The notes under the pieces are model-generated. The model was not told where the DNA came from and did no database searches. It was given only the letters and a program-made list of their open reading frames with translations. This document shows, piece after piece, positions 11,995 to 23,433 of a stretch of 64,000 nucleotides of DNA. The stretch is taken from contig NC_092193.1 in assembly GCF_043641665.1 (NCBI RefSeq), positions 15,447,501 to 15,511,500 of the forward strand. Reading direction: 5' to 3'. Numbering within the stretch: position 1 is the stretch's first letter; every line of letters begins with the position of its first letter. Made by a program: the position numbers and the translations under genes. The DNA is from Enoplosus armatus. Taxonomy: Eukaryota; Chordata; Actinopteri; Centrarchiformes; Enoplosidae.

Positions 11995-14900
11995 TCACAG
12001 ATTGCCCTCTTCAGGCAGTTTGGTGAGAATATCCACTCCGTCAGACGTGATGACCACTGTGTGTTCAAACTGAGCTGACCTGCATGAAAGTCAATTTAAA
12101 AAAACACAATGCACATTTAAGATTTTAGATGAATAGTTCAACATAAGGGGAAATATGCTTATTGGCTTTAAGTTTTGAGAGTGACATGAGATGATCGATC
12201 TCTCACTCTCATGTCTGTGTAAGTATGGATCTGGAGCTAGGTGGCGATTAGCTTAGCTTAGCACAAAGACTGGAAGCAGGGGGAAACAGCTAGCCTGGCT
12301 CTCTCTCCAAAGTAGAAAACTAAAACTAGGCTATGCTCCAATGATGCCAGCTTGGAAAGTTACAACTACAAACACACAGCCAAGATATTTTTGGTTGTCC
12401 ACCACATACCTTTTATCATCTGCAGACACTGCAGTCCACTTGTCCTTCAGGATTCTGAACTCTGCTGACCCCTCCATCAGTATGGGCTCTACAAATTAGC
12501 AGACAATATCAGGGCCACACTCATACACAGTGGCATCTTAACATACACGCAAAAACTGTAAAAAACATAACTCACCTACTGTGAAAGCCATCCCTTCATC
12601 CATGGTCATGTCATTGTCATTAGCTGAAAATAAAGAGAAAAAGAGGATTCCCTAATCATTAAAGAGACCCTTTGGCAACATGGGCATGGTTTCCAAACTT
12701 CCCATTTCAGTTTTCAATATCCTTGCTTCACAAATTCAACAAGTCTTTCGAGTCTCCTCTGAAAGTCATCTGGCTCACAAGGCTATCAATATCCCAGAGT
12801 CCATTGAGATTCAAAGTACAATTACTCTTACAGTATGTCATATACATTATATCCAGACAGTCCATACTTAATTATGAGGAACAATACAATCTCACTGAAA
12901 GTATTTTTGACAAACACATAGTATATGTGCACACAAACACACGTGATACACACTAGGGAATAAATAGTCTCTGTCACATCATCTGACCACAGACCCAAAC
13001 TCACCATGGTGCCAGATCTCAGGATGGCAATGAAAGTAGGAGCCTATTCCATGTCCAATGAAATAAGGACACACTTGGAAGCCATTGGCACGGGCTATTT
13101 CACTGCAAGCAGCAGAGAAAATATTAGTTGGCATATTAGAAAAGATTAATGTGATTATACGGTATCTATGTATTTTACGTGTGTGTGTATATTTTGTGTG
13201 TGTGTGTGTGTGTGTACCTGATAGTGTTTCCTATAACAAAGAGCTGTGCACCCGGCTTGCAGGCAGCGATGGCCTCATCTCGGCAACGCCTGGCCGTTTC
13301 CACCAATCGCTGCCCAACCTCATCCACCTCGCCGATAAGGAAGGTTTCTGAGGTGTCACCATGGTAACCATCTAAATACACCTATCACAAATAGGCAGAA
13401 GTCAGTGATGGGAGCAGTGTTGCTCTGACTGATAACATTTGCAGTTATGTCTTGTCTTGAGTTTGTGTGTGTCAGTTGAGGCATCAACTCACAGTGACAT
13501 CAACGTTGATGATATCTCCATCTTGAAGTTGCCGACTGCAGGACACAGGCATATAAAAAATGAATGGTACATACAGAGAATCCCTTACATGTTACATCTT
13601 TTGAGTTGTAATACAATTAATACCGGACATCACCATAGTACCTCATCTTTTAAATATACAGTATATATCTATATTTTGTATTTATTATATTTATCTAATA
13701 AGAAACTGTCCAATAATTAATTCTGTTCAAAAATGATACTCATTTTGGAGAAAAGAAAAAAAATCCAAACTTCTCAACCAAGTTAAGATTTCTATAAAAA
13801 GTCCAACATTTAAAGTTTAAAGTTACCAACATTGATTTAAATGTTGTTAAATGTGTTTTACTTTTGAGATAAAAAAAATTGTGATTATTTTACCACTGGT
13901 AGAATCTCATTTTGGAAGGAAACAAAAAGAAAAATGACATACACATTATATTGAACAACAATGCTGTCATTTTTGTTTTCTTTTCATGTATCTAAATTCG
14001 GAGTGTCATAGGAACACCTTCATTTCTATGGCTTGTGATTTCAAAATGAAAATAATATTTGGCCCGCTGACTATGTTAAAATCCAGTTCCTATTGTGAAC
14101 GCTAGGTGTCACTATCAGTATGTTTTATATTGCTTGCACTCTTTCTATTACAAACTGGCTTCATCAGTCACAGACAGTAGACATGGTGGCAACACGAAGA
14201 AAGCAAAAAGTGGACAGTGGATACAGGAAATTCCAGACACGGTGGCAAAATGACTACTTCTTGAGTCCGGAGGAGATGGCGTGAAATTACACTGTATTAT
14301 ACATCAGTAAGCACTCTGCGCCAGAGCCGCCACAGAAGGACATGTAAGCAGATTCTGAAGCAAAGAGACAGCTTCAGTCTGAGCTGCGTTGTTGACTGCC
14401 ATAATGCATTTTGCCTCCACCTGTGCCTCAACTCCTTTTATGTTTATGTGATAGCAACTTCCGGTTACATACACACTCAACCACATACATACATACATAA
14501 TTACGCACACACTCATACATAGTCAAGCCCGAACATAAATACGCTCTGACACACACATACATTCTCTCAGGTTCTACATCCATGTGTGAGCAAACATTTT
14601 CTAGCGCAGACTGAGGTCCAAAATAACTGACAGTTATCTCAGTGATGTAGTTTGAATTGCCACAACAAGACTTACACCTGACCTGACAGCAATTCTTCAG
14701 TCCAAGGCTTTCCAGCATCACTGTTCCCATTAGGAGTGATATTGACCAAAGCTGATCTTAATCTTGTGTGTGAATGTCGTGCACGTTTACCTGTCAGGTA
14801 TGCCATGACAGACCACGTTGTTCACAGATGTACAGACTGACTTGGGGAAACCCCCGTATCTGAGAGGGGATGGGTAGGCGTTGTGCTTGATGGTCTCCTG

Positions 14901-17027
14901 GTGCACGATGAAGTCTATTTCATCTGTTGTCATACCAAGCTGGAAGCAACAGGTCATAATTGTTATGTTGTTCTTGCTGTTTCTCATGAACACAAACATT
15001 GCTTGTAGTGATTAAGTGCTTACCCTCAGATTGCGTCCAGCTAGTAGCAGCACATGTCTGGCTAGCTGACATGCTCTGGCAAGGCCTTCGATCTGCTCTT
15101 GGCCTTTGATCTCTATGTAGTCTGGCCATTCTGGGACCAGTGTAGTGGCTACATAGTCAGGCCGCACAATGTGCTACAGTCAGGGAGGAGAGGAAAGACA
15201 GGATACGAAGGTGGGTCATACTGTCGTCCCAAAATTTGCCATTTAGTAATTCTCACCTTACTGGAAAGTACTAATAATTATGAACTAATTTAGCCTCAAG
15301 AAAGTCAGAGGTCCTCTACTAATACTAATCCCACCTGAATTCATATGTAAGTTAAATCTTAACCTCTACACCTTCTGAATCTGTGCTGAGACTGTTATTG
15401 GAGACATTTTTGACACCCTAACCACCCCAGCATGGAAGTCAGCATGGACCCTTGTCAAAGTAAAAAAAAATGTAAAGGTTGAAAAAGTTCAGAGAATAAC
15501 TACAACACCCTTGGTTTGGTTCTATCCAAATCTTCATTCCTTCAAATAAAATGTCTGTCATTCTAGGCAGGGTTCTACAATTACTGACATAGTAATAATT
15601 TCCATTAAGTAAGAAAAACAACTACAACTACTTCAAGCTACAGGTCATCCTTGGACACAACTTCTATCTTCTGGCCTATCCAATCACAATACTGCTTAGG
15701 ACTGTGGCATTATGGCAGTGTAAGGTACTGTACCTTGGGTACTGCATAGGCAGGCCTAACAGTAGCTGGGCGAACTATATTAGGAGAACTTTTCCACTTC
15801 CTCCAGAAGAAGCGGCGATGTTGCTGACACAGTAGGGCTGTGGGGGGACCACAGCTTCTTAGACAACAAACTCTCCGCAGGAAACCACCCAGTCCTGGAG
15901 AAAAAGAAAGCAACTCAATGAAGAAGAGAGCTCTCTCTGACCATGCTTTACTGCTAAGAATAAATGGTAGAAAGGTAATTCCTATGTTTAGACTATCTAG
16001 GACCCCCTGAGCAGTTTGGACAGTATATCTATCTAATGTTGCCACACAAAACTTGCACTGATAACTAATGTTGGTGTTGACAATTTCACACCAGCAGCTT
16101 ACAGGTTTTTCATACGTTGTCCCTTCAGTGTATCAGCCAGAACAGTGGAAAAAAAAACAGTGTCTTGTAGATGTGCCCTGTGGTATAATCTGGTGATGAG
16201 ACCATAATGATTTATAAAAACCCGGGTTATCTGGTTATCATTCCAGCACAGGAGTACTGGTTGGTGTCTGAGCAAATAATGAAGCTACAATATACAGTCT
16301 GCTGTGTGCACTGGGAACTTGGAGGTGACAGGGTACACAGCCAGCTCACGAGGGTGGGGGTGCAATCCTGTGCAACATACACTCAGCGGTCACTGTATCA
16401 GGTACAAATGTACAATCGAATGCAATCCAATACACCCACTCTCCCATAAAGTCTACTTTTAAGATGCCTATAATGTTCTTGTGTTTTTGTTGATGCTGTC
16501 ACAGAGTGCTAATTCAATTATAGGTGTTAGCGAGGTCACAGTTACTGGTGGTGTTGTACTACTGCATTATATTCACAGGGGTTTCTAATATTCTGACCCC
16601 CTCATGTATGTAAATAAGAGGACAAAAATTAGAAAAACCTCGGTAACCTCTGAGGTTGACCCTTGAGTCTAACCACCACCTTCTCCACTTCATTTAAAGT
16701 CACATAGGCTCGCCACTGTTAAATGCGAAATCAGCCGATAAACGGACCCCCGGGATGCCCAGGCTAGCTTAACGTTACAATAAGTTAGCTATAACGTTAT
16801 CTAGCAAGCTAACATCAGTTGGCGAAAACACCGCCCGTTTACTTACAAAATATTAGCGCTGTGGACGTGTTTTAATGTAGTTGTTAAATAAGTAGTTTGT
16901 TTTTACGTTACGCGGGGACACGGGTGGTCCGAGCAGCCACTAACGCTAGTTGTCTGTGCGAGTATGGACAGTGTTTTAGCTTAGTACCTGTTCTTGTTGC
17001 AAGCCCTGCAGAACAGTGCGCCGCCAT
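11995..17027 (-). CDS. metap1d: Methionine aminopeptidase 1D, mitochondrial
   Basis: Removes the initiator methionine from proteins made in mitochondria. Ten coding exons: 17027-16988, 15894-15734, 15173-15024, 14939-14791, 13535-13493, 13381-13218, 13102-13005, 12623-12576, 12488-12410, 12079-11995, all with GT-AG borders, giving 338 residues (human 335). Residues 1-65 are basic and lack a fold motif, as expected for a mitochondrial presequence. The catalytic M24 core follows. The five metal ligands are present: D179 (NVDVT), D190 (YHGDTSETF), H253 (GHGIG), E285 (TVEP) and E316 (FEHT). Cys261 replaces a Gly found in human ([10 protein letters not shown]). The start was chosen because it opens the presequence and matches the exon 1 donor. 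A CA repeat begins right at the exon 6 donor. A family A repeat sits in the last intron. Neighbour itga6 is as in human. Confidence 0.95.
12131..12312 (+). repeat. Family A foldback element, single-arm copy
   Basis: Only the left arm is present: GGGGAAATATGCTTATTGGC, CTCTCATGTCTGTG, TTAGCTTAGCTTAGCAC, GGGGGAAACAGCTAGCCTGG. It lies in the last intron of metap1d, antisense to that gene, and is related to 3325-3778. Confidence 0.75.
13187..13216. repeat. GT/CA microsatellite abutting the metap1d exon 6 donor
   Basis: On the transcribed strand the exon 6 donor reads AG|GTACACACAC and continues as CA, so the repeat begins within two bases of the splice site. Confidence 0.9.
16376..16612 (+). repeat. 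Degenerate dispersed repeat in metap1d intron 1
   Basis: Begins ACACTCAGCGGTCACTGTAT then CAGGTAC and ends GGTTTCTAATATTCTGACCC then CCTCATGTATG, which recall both ends of a fish repeat of the CACTTTATTAGGTACACC type. No coding capacity; assignment rests on memory of the family. Confidence 0.5.
16755..16975. promoter_or_regulatory. Cluster of TAACGTTA/GCTAGC words downstream of the metap1d promoter
   Basis: Within about 220 bases just inside intron 1 lie GGCTAGCTTAACGTTAC, TTAGCTATAACGTTATC, CTAGCAAGCTAAC and CACTAACGCTAGTT. Similar clusters lie just downstream of the slc25a12, dync1i2 and pcyt1a starts. Function is not known to me. Confidence 0.4.
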
Positions 17028-17044
17028 GGAGCTTTAATGGTGGT

Positions 17045-17066
17045 CACGTGGTACTGGAGTCACGTG
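17045..17066. promoter_or_regulatory. Two CACGTG E-boxes just upstream of metap1d
   Basis: CACGTG occurs at 17045-17050 and 17061-17066, 16 bases apart, the second as the 8-base palindrome TCACGTGA. They lie 18 to 39 bases upstream of the metap1d ATG. Such sites are bound by USF and MiT/TFE factors; binding here is inferred. Confidence 0.5.
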
Positions 17067-17392
17067 ATGCAAGACTGACACAGACTACACTCACAAAACA
17101 ATAACAAAGTCTTTTGCACTTTCTAAGCGACACTAAGAATTAACCAGTGTAGACCTGCATTTTTTTTACTGTGCTGTTTTTCCTTGTTTTGTATGTTTTT
17201 GTGATGATTTTCTTGTGTTTGTGTAACATTCTTTTTGCCAATAAAGTTTGGGGGAAAAACAATCACAATCTGAGAAAAAAACTGCTCAGGGTTTGTACAG
17301 GTTTTATGCATTTTTGAGGTTAGTCATCTTCAGTATGCTTTGCTGCTCTGTGTCATTTCTATTATGCTGTTGTATTGTTATATAAGGCCCAG

Positions 17393-17480
17393 TGGTGAAG
17401 GAAATACTTATATCGTAAAACTAATTCATTCCAAGTAAAAATCCTACATTCAATACTCTACTTAAGTATAATAAAAAAAA
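17393..17480 (-). repeat. Dispersed teleost repeat family D, fragment
   Basis: Contains CAAGTAAAAATCCTACATTC and TACTTAAGTATAAT, the right-end pattern of the family whose fuller copy is at 48025-48265. Another fragment is at 41695-41830. Confidence 0.5.
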
Positions 17481-18440
17481 CTTTAATTGCAGGCTTTACC
17501 CATTCACTGTATATCCGTTGGTTTGTGTTAATTTAAATAATTGCAAATTACTTATATGTACCACCAAAGCACAATACCAACCCAAGTGATAATGAGCCTC
17601 CAGATAGATTCTGCATTGTCTTGGCTACCTGTGCCAAAATGTACAGAGTGCATATTCTTTGTTAATTTTTTATTTGACCAAATTACCACAAACAGGGGGT
17701 CAATAGGGGCCCACAGATAACGTTTGCCTCTGGGCCCCCTACTGGGTTAATCTGGTTATGCTTAAATACATTAATAGTAGTATTTCACAACAACTTTGCA
17801 TTTTGCAGGTAATACTTGTGTAATTGTACTTTAAGAATGCAGATAAAAGTGTAGGAGTATCCCTTAACAGCAGCTCTCATCGCATGATTAATCGTATGCA
17901 TAAAAAGAGAAGAATACAGAGACAAGGATTTACTCTACATCTGCCCCACTGCTCACTCTTTTAAAAAAGTCCTTACATTTTCTCAGTGGTGTTAAAATCA
18001 CATTACAATTAAAATGCTGAGGTTCCTTTTGTTTGTGTGAATTCACACGTGAAATGGACGATATAATTATTTATGATATGTAAATATATAAATTGGGATG
18101 AAATAATAGGAAATTGGCTGAAATGGAAACAAAAGAAAACCAAACTGGCTCAGGAATTTCTGAGTTTTTCATTCTGCTGCTTGGAGACGAGGTAAGAACT
18201 TTAACCCTCAAAATGGGACAGTGTTTGGTTTGTTTGACCACAGCAGTAAGGACAGAAGGACAGCTTCTGCCTGGTGAATTTTATCTTAATATAAAGAAAA
18301 ATTACATATTTTTCATTTCTTACAGTGTGGACAGAAAAGCGGTCGAAACACACACATATATGTATATACAAATATATTCTTTATTTTATTTGGTATTTTA
18401 TGTTCATTTCTTTATATTATAACTAAACACATTCACATGA

Positions 18441-18563
18441 CCTGCACGTTTTTTAGTATGCGGGAGGATACACGCAGACACGGGGAGAACATGCAGACTC
18501 CACACAGTCAGACCTGCTGACTGAGAGGCAACACTGCCAACCAGTGCGCCACCGTGCTGCCCT
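18441..18563 (+). repeat. Dispersed teleost repeat (GGAGAACATGCAGACTCCAC type)
   Basis: Holds GCGGGAGGATACACGCAGAC, ACGGGGAGAACATGCAGACT, then GAGGCAACACTGCCAACCAG and GCGCCACCGTGCTGCCC. This is a very common non-coding fish repeat. It lies 0.3 kb downstream of the USP-like gene. Confidence 0.75.
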
Positions 18564-18853
18564 CAGATGCTACACCACTGCTGTTGTTGTTTTCACACCT
18601 CCAGGTGGTGGAGCCCTCTCATCAACAGATCAGGAACATGGTCGCTGGATGAGAGAGGCGAGTGCGCAGTTTCTGAAAACTGCATGTCAAAAATGCTCCT
18701 CCTGACCTGTAATTTATCCATGCTGGAATTAATGGAGCCTTTTAATGATTGAGATGTTCCTCGAAGCCTTCTCTTGCGTTATCTGGTGTGAATCTCTTTC
18801 CATGTTTTGTTTTGGTCTTTCCGTCAGTGGTAGTGGGGCTATCAAAAGGCAAC

Positions 18854-19978
18854 CTAACTGTCTATGCCCACCTTTTCATAGAAGTAAACGACCCCATTTT
18901 CAAATATGTCAGCTGGTCTGCCCTCTGATGAGACTGATATGTGATTATCGTCAGCTTTGATGGTAATATCATCACGAAACAAATATGACCAATAGTGGCC
19001 GCTGTATGCGCCCAGGCCTTTGTGACAAATGGCAGAGGACAGGCTGTATATCTGTGCTTTGTCTCCATCCACAGGTATTTCTATATATTTAGATGGAGTC
19101 ACAGGCACTCTAGACGATCTGTCGTCTGATCGAGACAAATACAGGGTTACGATGTCAGGGCTGTTCCAAACGTTTTCTCTCTGTGTTATGGAACCGCATG
19201 CTGTGCACTCTCCCACGCCCAACTGGCTTTGATTGAAAGCACTTTTGAGAAGAGAGAGAGTAGTGTCATGTTTACCAGGTGGCGGTAAAAAATAAACGCT
19301 GCCCAGGCTTGAGGTGCTGGATGTAGTCAATTGACATTCCTCACAGATGCTTTTTTCGTTTACCTCAATAGCAGTTTGGACACCACACTGATTTAACCAT
19401 AACAGAAAAGGTTCTACTAAATCAAGTGAATCATTATGCTGAAACAAACGCAATAGCGGTATTGTGTCACTTAATTCTGTCAAAACCCGACGGATTTCTG
19501 CTGGTCTGAATTTCATCCCTGGGTTTTGGAGGGCTGTTAAAAACAGTCCTGCAAATGCGTGTGTGGTTGACAACTGTGTCAAAGACTCTGGGTTTCGGCG
19601 TCTCAATTTGTCCTGCACGACATGCAGGTGTAGTGTAGCTTGTAACATTGCATTCATCCAACAACTATTAAATTTATTTGGAAACCTGCAAATATAGTTG
19701 CATGGGTCGCCGAATAAAGCTGTTCTTGGTCTGTGCTGTGAATCGTTGTCACGGTGCGTCGTAACATGTGACACAGCTGCACTGAGGTCTGCAGCAGTGG
19801 TGTCTGGGTTGGCCTCTGTAACTGTGGTGCTAGTTGTTGAATCAGCCAGATGGTGTCCAGCAGGAACAGCAGCTACTGGGGTGGGTTTTTCATCTTTTCC
19901 GAAGAATGACTCAATGAGTCTCCTAGCGGTTTTTGTGACTAAAGTACCCACAATGAAACCCACAGTTAGGAAGGGCAT
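18854..19978 (-). CDS. Intronless ubiquitin-specific protease-like protein
   Basis: A single open frame of 374 residues with a USP (C19) deubiquitinase layout. The Cys box NKFNSCWMNAMLQA has catalytic C106 and the oxyanion-type Asn at C-5 (N101). Two Cys pairs (C212/C215 and C258/C261) form the usual finger zinc site. The His box YSGHYWSYLF has H328, and D343-D344 give the Asp of the triad, although the usual Trp before them is replaced (IKADD). All catalytic positions are kept, so activity is plausible. Residues 1-27 are hydrophobic then basic, so membrane or mitochondrial targeting is possible; residues 30-90 are low complexity. At 374 residues it is little more than a bare catalytic domain. 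A possible 3' splice site (CTTCTTACAG) sits just before the ATG, so a non-coding 5' exon may exist. It resembles intronless USP37-like genes of fishes; a retrocopy origin is inferred. The exact subfamily is not recognised. Confidence 0.82.
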   Translation of the reverse strand: MPFLTVGFIVGTLVTKTARRLIESFFGKDEKPTPVAAVPAGHHLADSTTSTTVTEANPDTTAADLSAAVSHVTTHRDNDSQHRPRTALFGDPCNYICRFPNKFNSCWMNAMLQATLHLHVVQDKLRRRNPESLTQLSTTHAFAGLFLTALQNPGMKFRPAEIRRVLTELSDTIPLLRLFQHNDSLDLVEPFLLWLNQCGVQTAIEVNEKSICEECQLTTSSTSSLGSVYFLPPPGKHDTTLSLLKSAFNQSQLGVGECTACGSITQRENVWNSPDIVTLYLSRSDDRSSRVPVTPSKYIEIPVDGDKAQIYSLSSAICHKGLGAYSGHYWSYLFRDDITIKADDNHISVSSEGRPADIFENGVVYFYEKVGIDS

Positions 19979-20141
19979 GATGCTGTAAGAAGTTCGCTGT
20001 TGTGTTCGTGTGATAGTACAGATTACTTAGTACGAAGACCAAATAAATGTGAGCTAAAATGTGGTGATCTTGTCTGTAGATGCAGATTCTAAGCAAAGAA
20101 CATTCGATTTATCAAATGCGTGTTCATATTAAAGGCATAAT

Positions 20142-20161
20142 ACGTCACAATATAGTGACGT
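20142..20161. promoter_or_regulatory. CRE-like inverted repeat upstream of the USP-like gene
   Basis: ACGTCAC at 20142-20148 and GTGACGT at 20155-20161 form a perfect 7-base inverted repeat separated by AATATA, about 165 bases upstream of the ATG. TGACGT is the half site of CREB/ATF factors. Regulatory use is inferred. Confidence 0.4.
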
Positions 20162-20572
20162 TGTGGAATGGAACGGAACTTTTTTTTCTTTTTTTGTAAG
20201 TCTCGAACCACTACGTAATGAGTCGCATAGCAACAAGGGCGTACGGGATTCTGCATTCTGGTGAAATATTGTCATCATTCTGGTGAAATATTATTATATA
20301 GCAAATGGTGGAAATGTCTATATGTAAATGAAAACACAAAATGTAGGCGCAGTGACAACTCAAAATATAATGGAATATAATGCAGTAAGGCTCTCAGGCC
20401 TTCTGTATTGCTTCAACTATTCAAATATTTATTCTCCTGTAGATCAACATTCCTCATTTTAATGTTATACCTGCTGAGTCAACACACGTAGGAATAATTT
20501 ACTCATTGAACTGTCTAACTATCATAGAGGATTGCACAACTCTGAGTGTTGGCTTTAATAAAAAACAAACTG

Positions 20573-21236
20573 GCACACTGCACACTGCAATCCAACTTGA
20601 ATAAACCTGTAATTTGTGCTCTAATCATAGTGAGAAATGTCAGAGATATTGTGCAAGAGTGGTCCTATCAAAAGCTTAAGAACAAAAGTGGAGAGGTGAA
20701 GTAAAGAGAGGAAAAGCCTTGTGTGATGTTTGAGCTCATGTTCTTTTCTTTATTAAATCCCCCTGCAGACAAAAGAAAGAAATTGGAAAAAATAGAACAA
20801 AAGGTTGTTGCTATGTCTGGAATTTACAACCCCAAAGCAGAATATTTGTCCACAAGTTTGTTCATATTTTTTCTTCAACACGTTTAATCAATTGTTCATA
20901 CTTAGGAAACTAAGTCTGGTGATACAATGAAAAATGTTGGCAGTTGATAAACTAGTTCCTCAGGCCCTGAGAGTAGATTTTCAACAGCGATTAATTATTG
21001 ACACTTGGTTCAGATTAACTTTTTAATTTAATTGACTTTAACATCAGGAGACAGGCTGAAACATACTGAGAGTTTGTGCTTTCCCTTCATGGTTATGGGC
21101 CACAAACACATTTGAGATGGTCAGTTGTGGTGTGGTGTGCTGCTGGCCATCAGGAGTGAATAGAGGATGTGAAGACTTTGCTGGCTACAACAAGCTTGAA
21201 AAACCATTTATTACAGTGTGTGCTGCCATCTACTCT
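20573..21236 (+). repeat. Right member of a long direct-repeat pair
   Basis: Copy of 10373-10857 in the same orientation, longer by about 180 bases through two stretches missing from or inserted relative to the left copy (near 20625-20690 and 20800-20955). Both end at GTGCTGCCATCTACT. The pair brackets metap1d and the USP-like gene. Confidence 0.85.
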
Positions 21237-23278
21237 TGACTGACTGTACAGTATGTCATTTACCAAGAGGCGGAGTTCCACTGACCTGATTGACAAAATA
21301 TCTAATATGCAGTTCATGATTCAGAAGGGTGCACAAGATGTCATGGCATAAACGCCTGTCTACTTTTTTTTGTCCAGCTGTCAACATATCCACATCCACA
21401 AATATAGAAATGTTTTGAGACATTGAGTGTACAGACCTTTTGGGGAGGAGGTTCACGCAGCGCGACACCTGCTGGTCATTTTTGTAACTACCTCTCGCGT
21501 ACTTGCAGTCGGTTCTATGCCGTTGATCTTTCTAATTATCGAGAACAGACTTTACTGTCCACAGCACATCCTGAGGAAAACGTACTAAAGTGCATTCATT
21601 TTCAAAATAGACATGATGCGTTATGGTCACTCAGCTGCACATGAACAGGCAATACAGTAAAATGCTGTTGCATTACTTTATAATCCATGCACCAACTGAT
21701 TTTAAAAAAACGACCCGTGTCTGGTTTCTGTCTCTGTCAAATACATCGAAAAAACACACCGTTTAAACGTACCTTGGTCTAAACCCGACAACACAAATCA
21801 ACACCGTATTGTCTTTTCTAAGGCTGTCAGTATGTCGTGGGAATTTCAGGAAAACAGAAGACTGGCAACAAGGGAGTAGTTTTTGTGGTTTTATTCAGGC
21901 CTGCAGACGGACGGCCCCGACAGCAACTCAGTTGCTCCTGCCTGGCTGACTGTACTGCATCTCAGAGTGGTCTGCTTTTATACAGCATGTACAGCAAGGA
22001 ATGTGAACACTCGTAAGACATATATCACTCTCTTTGACAATTATTATCTTGTAGGAAACAAAGCCACAATAAAAGGTAATTACAGATAGCTGATAACACA
22101 CAGCTAAGAAAACGTAAAGAAAGCTATAGTCCTTTTACTAGGGTCAAAGGGCACTACAGCAAATGCCTGTGACCATAAATTAACTCTTCAGGGTAGAAAA
22201 GAATGTGTTGTATTTTCCCACTACACAGTATAATTACACAACGCATGATGGTTGTTCTTCACACTGTAAATGTACAATATGAAGAAATGCATAGGATAGC
22301 TTTCAGTCTTTTAAGCCCAGTGGAGGTTTCCAAACTCTAACTTCAACCCCATCCCTCCCATTGGAAACCAAACATACCCTTGAACACCTGTATACAGGAC
22401 ATTACCTCTTACAGCAAATGACATTACCGAGATTGTTACACAAAGTTACATAACACATGGCTAGTGCTGTAGTGTAGGTAGTTGAGGTGCTGTAATAGGT
22501 CACTGCCTTATCAGTGACAACAAGCACTGTTGAGATCTCATATGGACACTTCACCAAGGTCAGTGAGATAAGCCCTCATCCACTAGCATTACATGAATTA
22601 AAAGTGAAAACGTTTCTCAGCACAAAAATAAATATTTGTTACATCTACATCTTCTCAGCAGGCATTCTGACTTATCATAGTGGTATATCACAGGTGTTAC
22701 TAATAACCTTAACAATGGCTCTGTTCTATTTAAGTGTCCCAACAAGCCATGCCAATGTGACAGTGAGCCGCCATGAACAATAAAAGGACCCTGAAACAGC
22801 AGCAGCAAAATGAAATTCAGCCGTCGTTAATCCTATTATTTACATCTGTGCTTTTTTTGACCTTGACATGTCAACTTAATGATTACATGCTTAATAAATA
22901 TTACAGCTATAACTATAATGATTTTTTCTGGCTCAGTAAGGAATGTATAGCACTGTAAAAGTCAACAATGGGCCTATACTGTACATGGCCTATGGCAGAA
23001 TGTGACTGTAAATGTGTCTTTCTTTACTTTCTTTTCTTTTCATGGTTTTGACTGCCTTCCATAGTCCCCACTGAGTTCTGATTGTGCAAGACAACCAGGA
23101 ACATATGGGTCAGTTTTCATGTTCCACACATCCCATATGGGATGTCTCACAGACAGAGATGGATAATTGATTGAAGACTTGACTAAAAAGTCCTTGTTCA
23201 GGCTTTTATTAAATTAGCCAGATTTACTGGCTGCCCTAGAGAGCAAGTCTTGTAAACATGCCCTTTGCGTGTGTATGC

Positions 23279-23433
23279 AGTAGAAACAGCAGTAGTGGTA
23301 GTAGCAGTAGTAGTAGCCTAGTAGTAATGGTATTGCAGTACCAGTACTACTAGTAGTAGCAGCAGTTGTAGTAGTAACAGTAGCAGACGTAATAGTATGC
23401 CTAATAGTAGTATAGCAGCAGCAGTAGTACTGT
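23279..23433. repeat. Imperfect AGT/AGC trinucleotide tract
   Basis: About 155 bases made largely of AGTAGT, AGCAGC and their interruptions, about 250 bases upstream of the slc25a12 start. It is not within a coding exon. Confidence 0.9.

Larger units (their letters stand above)
17067..18853. other. Spacer between metap1d and the USP-like gene
   Basis: No coding exon recognised. Contains fragments of dispersed repeats (17393-17480 and 18441-18563) and AT-rich unique sequence. In human the HAT1 gene lies between METAP1D and SLC25A12; no HAT1 exon was recognised here or in 19979-23640. Confidence 0.55.

Noticed and set aside
21850..22200. Possible solo LTR upstream of slc25a12
   Set aside because: No TG...CA ends, target duplication or coding remains could be shown.
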